Positions 28,729 to 37,962 of a stretch of 64,000 nt of DNA are shown piece by piece; positions within the stretch are counted from its first letter, which is position 1; each line of letters opens with the position of its first letter. The position numbers were made by a program, and so were the translations under genes. Source of the DNA: Algibacter luteus (GTDB lineage Bacteria; Bacteroidota; Bacteroidia; Flavobacteriales; Flavobacteriaceae); NCBI RefSeq assembly GCF_900141715.1, contig NZ_FQYK01000008.1, forward strand, positions 1 through 64,000, given 5' to 3'. The notes under the pieces were generated by a model that ran no database searches, had not been told where the DNA came from, and saw only the letters and a list, made by a program, of their open reading frames with translations.

Positions 28729-29202
28729 ATGACGATAAAATTAATTGCCATTGGCAAGACTGATAATAAGCAGCTTATACAATTAATAGATAATTATATG
28801 AAGCGCTTAAGCCATTACATAAAATTCTCATTGGAAATTATTCCAGACCTTAAAAACACTAAAAATTTAAGTGAAACACAACAAAAGGACAAAGAAGGTG
28901 AATTAATCTTAGGCAAAATTAATACAACAGATGTTGTTATATTACTAGATGAAAACGGTAAACAATTTGATTCTGTATCATTTTCTTCTTATTTACAAAA
29001 GCACATGAATTCTGGAATTAAACAATTGGTGTTCGTAATTGGTGGTCCATATGGTTTCTCTGAAGGTATTTACAAAAAAGCAAATGGAAAAATATCACTA
29101 TCAAAAATGACATTTTCCCATCAAATGATTCGCTTATTTTTTATTGAGCAGCTTTACAGAGGTTTCACAATATTAAAAAAGGAACCTTATCATCATCGTT
29201 AA
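28729..29202 (+). CDS. rlmH: 23S rRNA (pseudouridine1915-N3)-methyltransferase
   Basis: SPOUT-class methyltransferase that modifies pseudouridine 1915 in helix 69 using S-adenosylmethionine. The 157-residue length is standard. Conserved parts are MTIKLIAIGKTDNK, LLDENGKQFDS, VFVIGGPYGFSEGIY (the AdoMet-binding knot) and SKMTFSHQMIRLFFIEQLYR with YHH near the end. It is monocistronic and converges on hpf. Confidence 0.97.
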   Translation: MTIKLIAIGKTDNKQLIQLIDNYMKRLSHYIKFSLEIIPDLKNTKNLSETQQKDKEGELILGKINTTDVVILLDENGKQFDSVSFSSYLQKHMNSGIKQLVFVIGGPYGFSEGIYKKANGKISLSKMTFSHQMIRLFFIEQLYRGFTILKKEPYHHR

Positions 29203-29220
29203 CTGCTTTTATTTGTAAAA

Positions 29221-29520
29221 CTAAAAAGTTTTATAAACTTGCTTGCGTTTTTTAAGTTGACGCTCTAAATCTTTAATTGTTTCTCTTACAGAAACCTCAT
29301 AATTTCTTTCGTTAGAAATGGCATAAATTCGGGGTCCTGGCAAACTTAGTTCGATACTGCATATTTTGCCTTCGGTATGATTTTTTTCATCTTGTTTAAA
29401 ATGTACCGAGGCACTTATTAAAAACTCATATTTATTAAATAATTTTTCTAATTTCTCTTTTGTAAAAGCCGAAAGGGTTTCACTAACATCTACTCCTACG
29501 TACTGAAAATTTACTGTCAT
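29221..29520 (-). CDS. hpf: HPF/RaiA-family ribosome hibernation factor, short form
   Basis: A 99-residue protein (from ATG at 29520; an upstream TTG two codons earlier is unlikely) with the beta-alpha-beta-beta-beta-alpha HPF fold: VNFQYVGVDVSETL, LEKLFNKYEFLISASVHFKQ, ICSIELSLPGPRIYAISN and a basic C-terminus LERQLKKRKQVYKTF. Family members bind the 30S decoding centre in stationary phase. It lacks the C-terminal dimerisation domain of long HPF, so 100S formation by itself is not expected. Confidence 0.9.
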   Translation of the reverse strand: MTVNFQYVGVDVSETLSAFTKEKLEKLFNKYEFLISASVHFKQDEKNHTEGKICSIELSLPGPRIYAISNERNYEVSVRETIKDLERQLKKRKQVYKTF

Positions 29521-29660
29521 AATCAATCTCTTTTGTATATTAATATATTCTAAATATAATTAATTTTTAATAATTCAAAATTGATTAAAATCATAAAAAA
29601 CGTAATTTTTTATAATTCATAATTTGGATAAGCCTTTATAGATTTAAATTCAATTAGTTG

Positions 29661-29668
29661 TATTTTTG
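29661..29668 (+). promoter_or_regulatory. -7 element of rdgB, decides its start
   Basis: TATTTTTG overlaps the alternative TTG start at 29666, so transcription begins downstream of that codon and translation must start at the ATG at 29690. Confidence 0.6.
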
Positions 29669-29689
29669 AAATCCAAAAATTTAAATGCC

Positions 29690-30283
29690 ATGGAACTCGT
29701 TTTTGCCACAAATAATCTAAACAAGTTAAAGGAAGTACAGGCTTTAATTCCCTCAACAATTAAACTATTAAGTTTAAAAGACATTGGGTGTTTTGAAGAT
29801 ATTCCAGAAACCAAAAACACCATTGAGGGTAATGCCATTCAAAAAGCAAATTATATAAAAGAATGCTACGGTTTTGATTGTTTTGCTGATGATACTGGAT
29901 TAGAAATAGAAGCGCTAAATGGCGCTCCTGGAGTGTTTTCTGCACGTTATGCCGGAGAGCAGCGCAGTGCTGAAGACAATATGAATAAGGTACTGAAGAA
30001 TTTGATGCAAACTAAAAACCGGAATGCTCAATTTAAAACGGTTATTGCATTACATTTAAATGATACTTTAAAATCATTTACGGGTACCTGCAAAGGTGAG
30101 ATAACCAATCATCAACAGGGAGAAAACGGTTTTGGGTACGACCCTATTTTTAAACCCAATGGCTTTGATATCACCTTTGCTGAAATGGAACTTAGTATTA
30201 AGAATAGCATTGGGCATCGTGGAAAGGCCATTCTAAAACTTGTTGAATTTTTAAATACTATCAAACCTGAAAATAAGTTATAA
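29690..30283 (+). CDS. rdgB: XTP/dITP diphosphatase (RdgB/HAM1 family)
   Basis: Removes non-canonical purine triphosphates (XTP, dITP, ITP) from the nucleotide pool. From ATG 29690 it is 197 residues, the usual size. Signatures are MELVFATNNLNKLKEV, FADDTGLEIEALNGAPGVFS, ARYAGEQRS, GFGYDPIF and SIGHRGKA. A longer reading frame exists upstream, but the promoter -7 element overlaps it. rsh follows after 51 nt. Confidence 0.96.
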   Translation: MELVFATNNLNKLKEVQALIPSTIKLLSLKDIGCFEDIPETKNTIEGNAIQKANYIKECYGFDCFADDTGLEIEALNGAPGVFSARYAGEQRSAEDNMNKVLKNLMQTKNRNAQFKTVIALHLNDTLKSFTGTCKGEITNHQQGENGFGYDPIFKPNGFDITFAEMELSIKNSIGHRGKAILKLVEFLNTIKPENKL

Positions 30284-30334
30284 AAAAATATATTTCATGT
30301 TGGCTGTTAATATTCTTTATGTTACTTTTAAAAT

Positions 30335-32560
30335 ATGACTGATGAAGCTATAGAAAAAGAAAATGCTGCCATTGCTAAAGCGTACAAAGAACTCCTACAA
30401 GTAAGTTACAGGACTCTTTCGGATGATGATAAAAAACTTATCCGAAGTGCTTTTGAAGTTGCATTAGATGGCCATAAAAACCAAAGAAGAAAATCTGGAG
30501 AAGCTTATATTTTCCACCCCATTGCTGTGGCTAAAATTGTGGCTCAAGAAATTGGGCTTGATGCCACTTCCATTGCTGCTGCACTGCTTCATGATGTAGT
30601 TGAAGACAACCCCGATTATAGCATTGAAGATATTAAAAAACAATTCGGGAAAACTATTGCTACTATTGTTGATGGACTTACTAAAATATCATCGTTAAGC
30701 AAAGAGAAAGATATGGATGTTTCTCTACAAGCAGAGAACTTTCGAAAAATGCTTTTAACGCTTAATGATGATGTCAGAGTTATTATTATAAAAATTGCCG
30801 ATAGACTCCATAATATGCAAACTATGGATTCTATGCGACCTGATAAGCAAGAAAAAATTGCTTCAGAAACCTTATACATATATGCGCCTTTAGCACACAG
30901 AATCGGACTTTATAATATCAAAACCGAACTTGAAGATTTAGGTTTAAAATATACCGAACCAGATGTATACAACGATATTTTAGATAAAATAAAAGAAAGC
31001 AAAGAAGAGCAGGACAAATACATTGCTCAGTTTAGCGAGGTTATTAAAAATTCTTTAGATAAAGAGAATTTGAGATACGAAATAAAAGGACGGCCAAAAT
31101 CTATTTTTTCTATTAAAAAGAAAATGATAGATCAAGGTGTATCCTTTGATGAAGTATATGATAAATTCGCCATTCGAATTATTTACAAATGCGACTCAGA
31201 CCCACATAACGAAAAATTTATTGCTTGGAAAATCTATTCGATTGTTACAGACCATTTTAGACCTAACCCTATTAGATTGCGCGATTGGATCTCGTCTCCT
31301 AAATCAACTGGATACGAAGCATTACATATTACGGTAATGGGGCCAAAAGGTAGATGGGTTGAAGTACAAATACGAAGCGAACGCATGCATGAAATTGCTG
31401 AAAAAGGTTATGCAGCGCACTATAAGTATAAGCAAGGTAGTGAAACAGAAGATAATTTAGAAACTTGGATTAACAGATTACAAGAAACACTCGAAAGTCA
31501 TGAAATGAACGCTGTAGATTTTGTAGAAGAATTTAAATTAAACCTGTACTCTAAAGAAATATTTGTTTTTACGCCTGCGGGCGATTTAAAGTCGCTTCCA
31601 AAAGGTGCTACTGCTTTAGATTTTGCATTTCACATCCATACGGAAGTTGGCATGAAAACACGTGGTGCAAAAGTTAATGGAAAACTGGAACCACTAAGTC
31701 ACGAATTAAAAAGTGGCGACCAAGTAGATATCATCACTGCCGAAAATATTAAACCCAACCCGAACTGGCTCGATTATGCTACTACGGCAAGAGCAAGGAG
31801 CAAAATTAAATCGGCACTAAAAGAAAACAAAAAATTAATTGGTGAAGATGGGAAGGAGATTCTTCGTAGAAAGCTAAAACAATTAAAAGTTCCGCTTGAT
31901 GAGAAAACCATCAATGAAATGGTTAACTATTTCAAGCTAAAAACAAGCTTAGATTTATTTTACAGAATTGGTGTTGGCACGATTGATAATACCATGCTAA
32001 AAAATTATGCGTCTTCTAGAAGCAACGCATTAATGAGCTTTTTTAAAAATAAAATTTCTAGAAAGCATACCATTTCTAAAGAAGAATTAGAAAAACAAGA
32101 AATCACCTTAAAATATGATTCGTTAGTATTTGGAAAGGATGAAGAAAAGTTAGATTATAAACTAGCAAATTGCTGCAACCCAATTCCTGGAGATAAGGTT
32201 TTTGGTTTTTTAACGGTAAATGAAGGTATTAAGGTTCATAAAAAAAATTGTCCTAACGCGGTAAGCTTACAATCAAACTACGCCTATCGTATTATGCCTG
32301 CTAAATGGATTGATTCATCACAGCAAGAATTTTTGGTTAAAATAGTTGTTTCAGGAATCGATCATATTGGGTTAGTAAATGATATTACAAGTATAATTTC
32401 TGAGAATATGCACGTAAATATGAAAAGTATTAGCTTCGAAAGTAACGACGGGCTTTTTTCAGGAAAAATTAATGTGGTTGTAAAAAATAATACCATAATT
32501 AGAAAGCTTTTAGAAAAACTTAAAAAAATTAATGGTATAGATAAGGTTACAAGAGTCTAA
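30335..32560 (+). CDS. Bifunctional (p)ppGpp synthetase/hydrolase (RelA/SpoT homologue)
   Basis: Makes and degrades the stringent-response alarmone. The 741-residue protein has an intact HD hydrolase domain (about 45-200; FHPIAVAKIVAQE, AALLHDVVEDN), a synthetase domain (about 245-370; GRPKSIFSIKKKM, RDWISSPKSTGYEALH, EVQIRSERMHEIAEKG), a TGS domain (about 405-470; VFTPAGDLKSLPKGATALDFAF), a helical and zinc-finger-like region (NCCNPIPGD) and a C-terminal ACT domain. Intact HDVVED argues for hydrolase activity and a Rel-type single enzyme, usual in Bacteroidota. A weak promoter (TACTTTTA, 30323) precedes it. Confidence 0.95.
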   Translation: MTDEAIEKENAAIAKAYKELLQVSYRTLSDDDKKLIRSAFEVALDGHKNQRRKSGEAYIFHPIAVAKIVAQEIGLDATSIAAALLHDVVEDNPDYSIEDIKKQFGKTIATIVDGLTKISSLSKEKDMDVSLQAENFRKMLLTLNDDVRVIIIKIADRLHNMQTMDSMRPDKQEKIASETLYIYAPLAHRIGLYNIKTELEDLGLKYTEPDVYNDILDKIKESKEEQDKYIAQFSEVIKNSLDKENLRYEIKGRPKSIFSIKKKMIDQGVSFDEVYDKFAIRIIYKCDSDPHNEKFIAWKIYSIVTDHFRPNPIRLRDWISSPKSTGYEALHITVMGPKGRWVEVQIRSERMHEIAEKGYAAHYKYKQGSETEDNLETWINRLQETLESHEMNAVDFVEEFKLNLYSKEIFVFTPAGDLKSLPKGATALDFAFHIHTEVGMKTRGAKVNGKLEPLSHELKSGDQVDIITAENIKPNPNWLDYATTARARSKIKSALKENKKLIGEDGKEILRRKLKQLKVPLDEKTINEMVNYFKLKTSLDLFYRIGVGTIDNTMLKNYASSRSNALMSFFKNKISRKHTISKEELEKQEITLKYDSLVFGKDEEKLDYKLANCCNPIPGDKVFGFLTVNEGIKVHKKNCPNAVSLQSNYAYRIMPAKWIDSSQQEFLVKIVVSGIDHIGLVNDITSIISENMHVNMKSISFESNDGLFSGKINVVVKNNTIIRKLLEKLKKINGIDKVTRV

Positions 32561-32567
32561 AAAAGTG

Positions 32568-32575
32568 TAAATTTG
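32568..32575 (+). promoter_or_regulatory. -7 element of the Fur-family gene
   Basis: TAAATTTG lies 10 nt before the ATG and just after the rsh stop codon, giving the regulator its own start site even though it is closely spaced behind rsh. Confidence 0.55.
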
Positions 32576-32585
32576 CGACGAAATT

Positions 32586-33044
32586 ATGGACGGAAAGGCA
32601 GATACAAAAAATCAAGAAATTGTAAAAAGCGTATTTACAAGCTTTTTAGAAAGTAACGGGCACCGCAAAACACCCGAAAGATATGCCATACTTCAAGAAA
32701 TTTACAACAATACTGAGCATTTTGATATAGAATCTCTATATCTAAATATGAAAAATAAAAAGTATCGCGTTTCTCGTGCGACGCTTTATAATACCATAGA
32801 ATTACTTCTAGAATGTAAATTGGTAAGAAAACATCAATTTGGACAAAACCAAGCACATTACGAAAAATCTTATTTTGACAGACAACACGATCATGTTATT
32901 TTAACAGATACAGGTGAAGTCATTGAGTTTTGCGATCCTAGAATTCAATCCATAAAAAAAACTATCGAAGAAGTTTTCGATATCGAAATTAATAACCATT
33001 CACTTTATTTCTACGGAAATAGAAAATCAACAACTAATAACTAA
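32586..33044 (+). CDS. Fur-family transcriptional regulator lacking the CxxC zinc site
   Basis: A 152-residue winged-helix repressor. The DNA-binding part has [18 protein letters not shown] and [20 protein letters not shown]. The dimerisation part has [15 protein letters not shown], with the His residues expected at the regulatory metal site. The usual CxxC pair after HDH is replaced by LTDT, and only one Cys follows (EFCDP), so the structural Cys4 zinc site is absent. It could be Fur, Zur or PerR-like; the sequence does not settle the metal. It sits 9 nt before purA and may be cotranscribed with it. Confidence 0.9.
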   Translation: MDGKADTKNQEIVKSVFTSFLESNGHRKTPERYAILQEIYNNTEHFDIESLYLNMKNKKYRVSRATLYNTIELLLECKLVRKHQFGQNQAHYEKSYFDRQHDHVILTDTGEVIEFCDPRIQSIKKTIEEVFDIEINNHSLYFYGNRKSTTNN

Positions 33045-33053
33045 TATTTTACA

Positions 33054-34328
33054 ATGGCAGTAGATTTACTACTAGGACTACAATGGGGAGACGAAGGCAA
33101 AGGAAAAATTGTTGACGTATTAACTTCAAACTACAATATCATTGCACGATTTCAAGGTGGTCCAAACGCAGGACACACTTTAGTTTTTAACGGACGAAAA
33201 CATGTTTTACACACCATTCCATCTGGAATTTTTCACGATGACGCTACTAATTTAGTAGGTAACGGTGTGGTTATTGATCCTGTGATTTTCAAAGGCGAAC
33301 TAGACAAACTAGAAGAACAAAATGTTGATTACAGAAAGTCGTTATTAATTTCTAGAAAAGCACACATCATTTTACCAACACACAGATTGTTAGATGCTGC
33401 AAGTGAAGCCTCAAAAGGTAAAGCTAAAATTGGTTCTACTTTAAAAGGAATTGGTCCAACATACATGGATAAAACGGGCAGAAACGGTATTCGTGTTGGC
33501 GATTTAGAATTAAGCGATTGGAAAGAGCGTTATAGAAATCTTGCAGATAAGCATGAATCTATGATTGCTTTTTACAACGTTGAAATAGAATACAATTTAA
33601 AAGAACTTGAAGAAGAATTTTTTAAAGCTGTTGATGTTTTAAAATCTTTAACTTTTATTGATTCTGAAGAATACATTTACCAAGCTCAAAAAAGCGGTAA
33701 AACAATTTTAGCAGAAGGCGCACAAGGCTCTTTGTTAGATATCGATTTTGGAACCTATCCTTTCGTAACTTCCAGTAATACTACAGCTGCTGGTGCTTGT
33801 ACAGGTTTAGGAGTTGCTCCTAACCAAATTGGAGAAGTATTTGGCATATTTAAAGCCTATACGACACGCGTTGGTTCTGGCCCATTTCCTACCGAGTTGT
33901 TTGATGAAGACGGTGCAACTATGGCCAAAGTAGGTAACGAATTTGGTGCTACTACAGGTAGACCAAGACGTTGTGGTTGGCTAGATTTAGTAGCCTTAAA
34001 ATATGCTTGTCAGGTAAACGGCGTGACACAATTGATGATGATGAAAGGTGATGTGCTTTCAGGGTTTAAAACATTAAAGGTTTGTACTTCTTATAAATAT
34101 AAAGGAAAAGTAATCGAACATTTACCTTATAACATTGAACCAGAAAATGTGGAACCTATTTATACAGATTTTAGTGGATGGAATGAAGATTTAACAGAAA
34201 TGTCTGAAGCTTCACAAATGCCAAAAGCACTAAACGACTATATAGCATTTCTTGAGAAAGAACTTGAAATTCCTATAACTATAGTTTCTGTTGGTCCTGA
34301 TAGAAAGCAGACTATTTTTAGGAAATAA
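33054..34328 (+). CDS. purA: Adenylosuccinate synthase
   Basis: Joins IMP and aspartate using GTP, the first committed step to AMP. The 424-residue length is normal. Conserved elements are LGLQWGDEGKGKIVD (P-loop and catalytic Asp), ARFQGGPNAGHTL, GIGPTYMDKTGRNGIR, EGAQGSLLDIDFGTYPFVTSSNT, GPFPTEL, GATTGRPRRCGWLD and the guanine-binding VGPDRKQTI near the end. A strong terminator follows. Confidence 0.98.
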   Translation: MAVDLLLGLQWGDEGKGKIVDVLTSNYNIIARFQGGPNAGHTLVFNGRKHVLHTIPSGIFHDDATNLVGNGVVIDPVIFKGELDKLEEQNVDYRKSLLISRKAHIILPTHRLLDAASEASKGKAKIGSTLKGIGPTYMDKTGRNGIRVGDLELSDWKERYRNLADKHESMIAFYNVEIEYNLKELEEEFFKAVDVLKSLTFIDSEEYIYQAQKSGKTILAEGAQGSLLDIDFGTYPFVTSSNTTAAGACTGLGVAPNQIGEVFGIFKAYTTRVGSGPFPTELFDEDGATMAKVGNEFGATTGRPRRCGWLDLVALKYACQVNGVTQLMMMKGDVLSGFKTLKVCTSYKYKGKVIEHLPYNIEPENVEPIYTDFSGWNEDLTEMSEASQMPKALNDYIAFLEKELEIPITIVSVGPDRKQTIFRK

Positions 34329-34353
34329 TTCCAATTAAAATATATCATGAACG

Positions 34354-34383
34354 AACGCTCCAAAACATTTTGGAGCGTTTTTT
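34354..34383 (+). terminator. Rho-independent terminator of purA
   Basis: AACGCTCCAAAA / TTTTGGAGCGTT is a 12-bp perfect stem with a 2-nt loop and ends in six T. Confidence 0.92.
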
Positions 34384-34415
34384 GTTTCAAAACAATTATC
34401 CATTATAATAATCGT

Positions 34416-34423
34416 TATTTTTG
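34416..34423 (+). promoter_or_regulatory. -7 element of the OstA-like gene
   Basis: TATTTTTG overlaps a possible TTG start at 34421, so translation must begin further downstream (GTG 34436 or TTG 34442). Confidence 0.55.
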
Positions 34424-34435
34424 CGACAAACATTT

Positions 34436-36619
34436 GTGATTTTGAACAAGCTAAAAACCTTATTTTTTATTTTATCAATTGTTGCATTCAATAGTCTTTT
34501 AAATGCACAATCGAAAAAGCAAATTCAAATTGAATATGCGGGTAAATTAACTATAGATGAAGAAAATTATCCTGGAGCAAAAATATTAACCAGAGATGAT
34601 GCAGAACAAGTTCATATAGAACATAGTGGAACCAATTTATGGTGTGATAAAGCTATTCATTATAGTAAAGAAAATTTTATTGAAGCTTATGGTAACGTTA
34701 TTTTAAAACAAGGTGACACCATCAATATGACCTCGAATTATATTGAATATAGCGGTATCACCGAATTTGCATTTGCAAGTGGTAGCGTGATTTTAAAAGA
34801 CCCTAACTCTACTATTTCTTCTGATACACTTTATTTTGACAGAACAAAAGAAGAAGCTTTTTATAAAAGTGGAGGTACTGTGGTTAAAGACTCCTCTGGG
34901 ACTATTACTAGCAGAATTGGTAGATATTTCATGAGTCAGAAAAAATATCAATTTGTTGAAGATGTCGTTTTGGTTAGTGAAGAATCTACAATTAATTCAG
35001 ACTATTTTGATTTCTATTCAGATACTGGTTATGCCTATTTATTTGGTCCATCAACAATAACCACAGAAACGAGTAAAACCTATTGCGAAAAAGGATTTTA
35101 TGACACTGAAAACAAGGTAGGATATGCCCTCAAAAAGGCAAGGATTGAATACGACAACAGAATTATTGAAGGCGATAGTTTATACTTTGATAACAATACA
35201 AGTTTTGCCTCTGCATCTAATAATATAAAAGTAACCGATACTATTAATAGAAGTATAGTCAAAGGACATTATGCCGAAGTTTTTAAAGACAAAGACTCTT
35301 TATTTATAACAAAACGTGCATTGGCTATTACTTTACAAGAACAAGATTCCGTTTACATACACGCCGATAAAATTATGGTTACTGGTAAGCCAGAAGAGAG
35401 AATTATTAAAGCTTATTATAATGCTAAAATCTTTAAAACAGATTTAAGCGGAAAAGCGGATTCAATCCACTCCGACCAAAAAACAGGAATCACAAAATTA
35501 ATAAATCTTCCTACCAGAGCATCTTCTGATAAGTTTGCTGTAAAACGGAGACCTATACTCTGGAATATTGAAAGCCAAATGACTGGAGATACCATCCATT
35601 TATTATCAAATAAAGAAACAGAAAAAATTGATTCGCTTTTAGTTTTTGAAAATGCCTTCATTATAAGTAAAGACACCATTAGCCAAAATGGATACAACCA
35701 AATTTCAGGCAAACGCTTAGTAGGGCTATTTAATGATGAAAATCAATTAAAGCAAGTTGATGTTACCAAAAATGCCGAATCCATTTTTTACGCGCGAAAT
35801 GACAAACAAGAACTTATTGGAATTGACAAATCTAAATCTGGTAGTATTACCATTTTATTCGACAATGGAGATATAGACGAATACACAAGGTACAATCAAA
35901 TTGACGGAAATTTATATCCCGAATCACAATTTCCTGAAAATGAAAAAATACTTAAAGGTTTTGATTGGCGCGAGGAAGAACGACCTAGAAGCGTTGAAGA
36001 TTTATTTAAGGACGATCCTCCTTTAGTATTACCAAAGATTAAGGGATTAGACGATTATATTCCACAAGAGCAGTTTTTTAATATTGATCTTAAAGACAGA
36101 TTAAGTGCTTCAAAAAAAATATATAAGTTTAAAATTCCAGAGAAAAATAATCTGCTGCTTTATACCAATGAATTTGACAATAACAAATGGTATAAGAATG
36201 GTTTGAAAGTTTTAAATAATAAAGAAATCGCACCAAATGGCAAAAATAATGCTGTAAGCATAATTGGTACTGGAAATAAAGATGGGCACATTTTACAACA
36301 GGTTAGCGAAAAGGAAGGTGTTTTTAAATTTTCTATTTGGCTGAAAGGATCTGGATCAATAAGAATTAGATTTCAAGAAGCTGGAGGTGACTATACTAAT
36401 TATGAAACACTTGACATAGAATTAACCCATAGCTGGGAGCAATACGAGATTGAATCCGAAAAAGATACTGATGGTAATGGATTAAGGTGTGTGATTAGTA
36501 ATATTCAAACGATCGACAATGTTTATCTATGGGGCGCTGAATTAATAAAGACTTCGAGTTCAAAATCAACTGAAAAAGCAAAGCTTGTTGTTAAAAAACC
36601 AATACTGAAAAAACAGTAG
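34436..36619 (+). CDS. OstA/LptA-like periplasmic protein with an extra C-terminal jelly-roll-like domain
   Basis: About 727 residues from GTG 34436 (TTG 34442 is an alternative; no ATG is available). A signal peptide (KLKTLFFILSIVAFNSLLNAQ) leads into repeated OstA/LptA beta-jelly-roll units (for example VHIEHSGTNLWCDKAIHYS, FIEAYGNVILKQGDTINMTS and FASGSVILKDPNSTISSDTL), the fold that binds lipopolysaccharide lipid A during transport. The last 155 residues (from nt 36145) are different: NNLLLYTNEFDNNKWYKNG, SIWLKGSGSIRIRF, SWEQYEIE and VYLWGAELI are typical of carbohydrate-binding-module or phage-spike-type jelly rolls. A periplasmic role in envelope glycolipid export or binding is inferred. 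The aminotransferase gene starts 3 nt later. Confidence 0.85.
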   Translation: MILNKLKTLFFILSIVAFNSLLNAQSKKQIQIEYAGKLTIDEENYPGAKILTRDDAEQVHIEHSGTNLWCDKAIHYSKENFIEAYGNVILKQGDTINMTSNYIEYSGITEFAFASGSVILKDPNSTISSDTLYFDRTKEEAFYKSGGTVVKDSSGTITSRIGRYFMSQKKYQFVEDVVLVSEESTINSDYFDFYSDTGYAYLFGPSTITTETSKTYCEKGFYDTENKVGYALKKARIEYDNRIIEGDSLYFDNNTSFASASNNIKVTDTINRSIVKGHYAEVFKDKDSLFITKRALAITLQEQDSVYIHADKIMVTGKPEERIIKAYYNAKIFKTDLSGKADSIHSDQKTGITKLINLPTRASSDKFAVKRRPILWNIESQMTGDTIHLLSNKETEKIDSLLVFENAFIISKDTISQNGYNQISGKRLVGLFNDENQLKQVDVTKNAESIFYARNDKQELIGIDKSKSGSITILFDNGDIDEYTRYNQIDGNLYPESQFPENEKILKGFDWREEERPRSVEDLFKDDPPLVLPKIKGLDDYIPQEQFFNIDLKDRLSASKKIYKFKIPEKNNLLLYTNEFDNNKWYKNGLKVLNNKEIAPNGKNNAVSIIGTGNKDGHILQQVSEKEGVFKFSIWLKGSGSIRIRFQEAGGDYTNYETLDIELTHSWEQYEIESEKDTDGNGLRCVISNIQTIDNVYLWGAELIKTSSSKSTEKAKLVVKKPILKKQ

Positions 36620-36622
36620 GTT

Positions 36623-37804
36623 ATGAAGTCTGATTTCTTAAAATATCAAGCTCAAACCACACCCCATCCGTTGGCCATGGAGATATCTCATGCTAAAGGA
36701 TCTTATATTTACGATATCTATAACAAACCACACTTAGATTTTGTGGCTGGAGTTTCTGCATGTCCTTTAGGCCATAACCATCCAAAAGTTATTGATGCTA
36801 TTAAAAAGCAGTTAGACAGCTACTTACACGTTATGGTATATGGAGAATATATACAAAAGCCAGCTGTAGAACTCACAAAATTATTAGCAAAACATTTACC
36901 AAAATCATTAGAAAAAACGTACTTAACTAATTCTGGAACAGAAGCCATAGAAGGTGCTCTAAAGTTAGCTAAGCGAGCAACAGGAAGAAGCGAAATAATA
37001 GCTGCGAATAAGGCTTATCACGGAAACACGATGGGTGCCATGAGCGTTATGGGATATGAAGAACGAAAACAAGCTTTCAGACCTCTTATACCAGATATTA
37101 AGTTTATAAACTTTAATTCTTTTGATGATATTGAACAGATTACCAGTAAAACGGCTTGCGTTATATTAGAGACTATACAAGGAGGGGCAGGATTTATTGA
37201 ACCCAAACCAGGTTATTTAGAGCATGTGCAACATCAATGTAAAAAGGTTGGTGCCTTATTTATTTTAGATGAAATTCAGCCAGGAATGGGAAGAACAGGC
37301 AAACTTTTTGGATTTCAAAACTACAATTGTGTTCCAGATATTTTAGTCACTGGTAAAGGACTTGGTGGCGGTATGCCAATTGGGGCTTTTACAGCCTCAA
37401 GTAAATTAATGGATTTACTGCAAGACCAACCTAAACTTGGGCATATTACAACCTTTGGTGGTCATCCGGTTATTGCAGCTTCAGGATTAGCAACTTTAAA
37501 AAAAATCACAGAAAGCCAAATAATACCTAAAACACTTGAAAAGGAACTATTATTTCGCAAACTATTAGTTCACCCTTTAATAAAAGAAATTAGAGGTAAA
37601 GGACTTATGCTAGCCATAATTTTACCTTCTTCAGAAATAGCAAATGCATTAATTCTTAAATGTCAAGATAGAGGTTTAATACTTTTTTGGCTCCTTTTTG
37701 AAACCAAAGCTGCAAGAATAACTCCGCCGCTAACCATATCAAATGAAGAAATTACCAAAGGATGTGAAATGATTTTAGAAGTTTTAGACGAAATACACTC
37801 CTAA
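36623..37804 (+). CDS. Class III PLP-dependent aminotransferase
   Basis: A 393-residue fold-type I aminotransferase of the acetylornithine/GABA group. Seen are the N-terminal YIYDIYNKPHLDFVAGVSAC, GHNHPKVIDAIKKQL, LTNSGTEAIEGALKLAK (PLP-phosphate contact), AYHGNTMGAMSVMG, the Asp motif FILDEIQPGMGRTGKLFG, the Schiff-base Lys in VTGKGLGGGMPIGAF and TTFGGHPVIAASGL. The substrate is not resolved; no arginine or lysine biosynthesis genes are adjacent. It is cotranscribed with the OstA-like gene by spacing, without an obvious functional link. Confidence 0.92.
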   Translation: MKSDFLKYQAQTTPHPLAMEISHAKGSYIYDIYNKPHLDFVAGVSACPLGHNHPKVIDAIKKQLDSYLHVMVYGEYIQKPAVELTKLLAKHLPKSLEKTYLTNSGTEAIEGALKLAKRATGRSEIIAANKAYHGNTMGAMSVMGYEERKQAFRPLIPDIKFINFNSFDDIEQITSKTACVILETIQGGAGFIEPKPGYLEHVQHQCKKVGALFILDEIQPGMGRTGKLFGFQNYNCVPDILVTGKGLGGGMPIGAFTASSKLMDLLQDQPKLGHITTFGGHPVIAASGLATLKKITESQIIPKTLEKELLFRKLLVHPLIKEIRGKGLMLAIILPSSEIANALILKCQDRGLILFWLLFETKAARITPPLTISNEEITKGCEMILEVLDEIHS

Positions 37805-37896
37805 CAAAATCACTTCAACATATTGATAATCAAAAAGTAGCAGCAATATCCTTCACCAAAGCTTTAAATGTTGATTACTTTGTTAAAAACATTTGA
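37798..37896 (+). pseudogene. Coding-like tail without a start (possible gene remnant)
   Basis: After the aminotransferase stop, another frame reads SLQHIDNQKVAAISFTKA followed by LNVDYFVKNI and TGA. The composition is unlike random A+T-rich intergenic sequence, but there is no start codon in frame. It may be the residue of a lost or shortened gene; chance cannot be excluded. Confidence 0.25.
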
Positions 37897-37962
37897 TCAT
37901 TCTTCAACAGAAAAACAAATAGAACGTTAATTTTATTCATGTAGAAACTTACAAATGTGCCT

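Noticed and set aside
29666-29689. Longer rdgB start at TTG 29666
   Set aside because: The promoter -7 element overlaps the TTG, and the family N-terminus begins at MELVFATNN.
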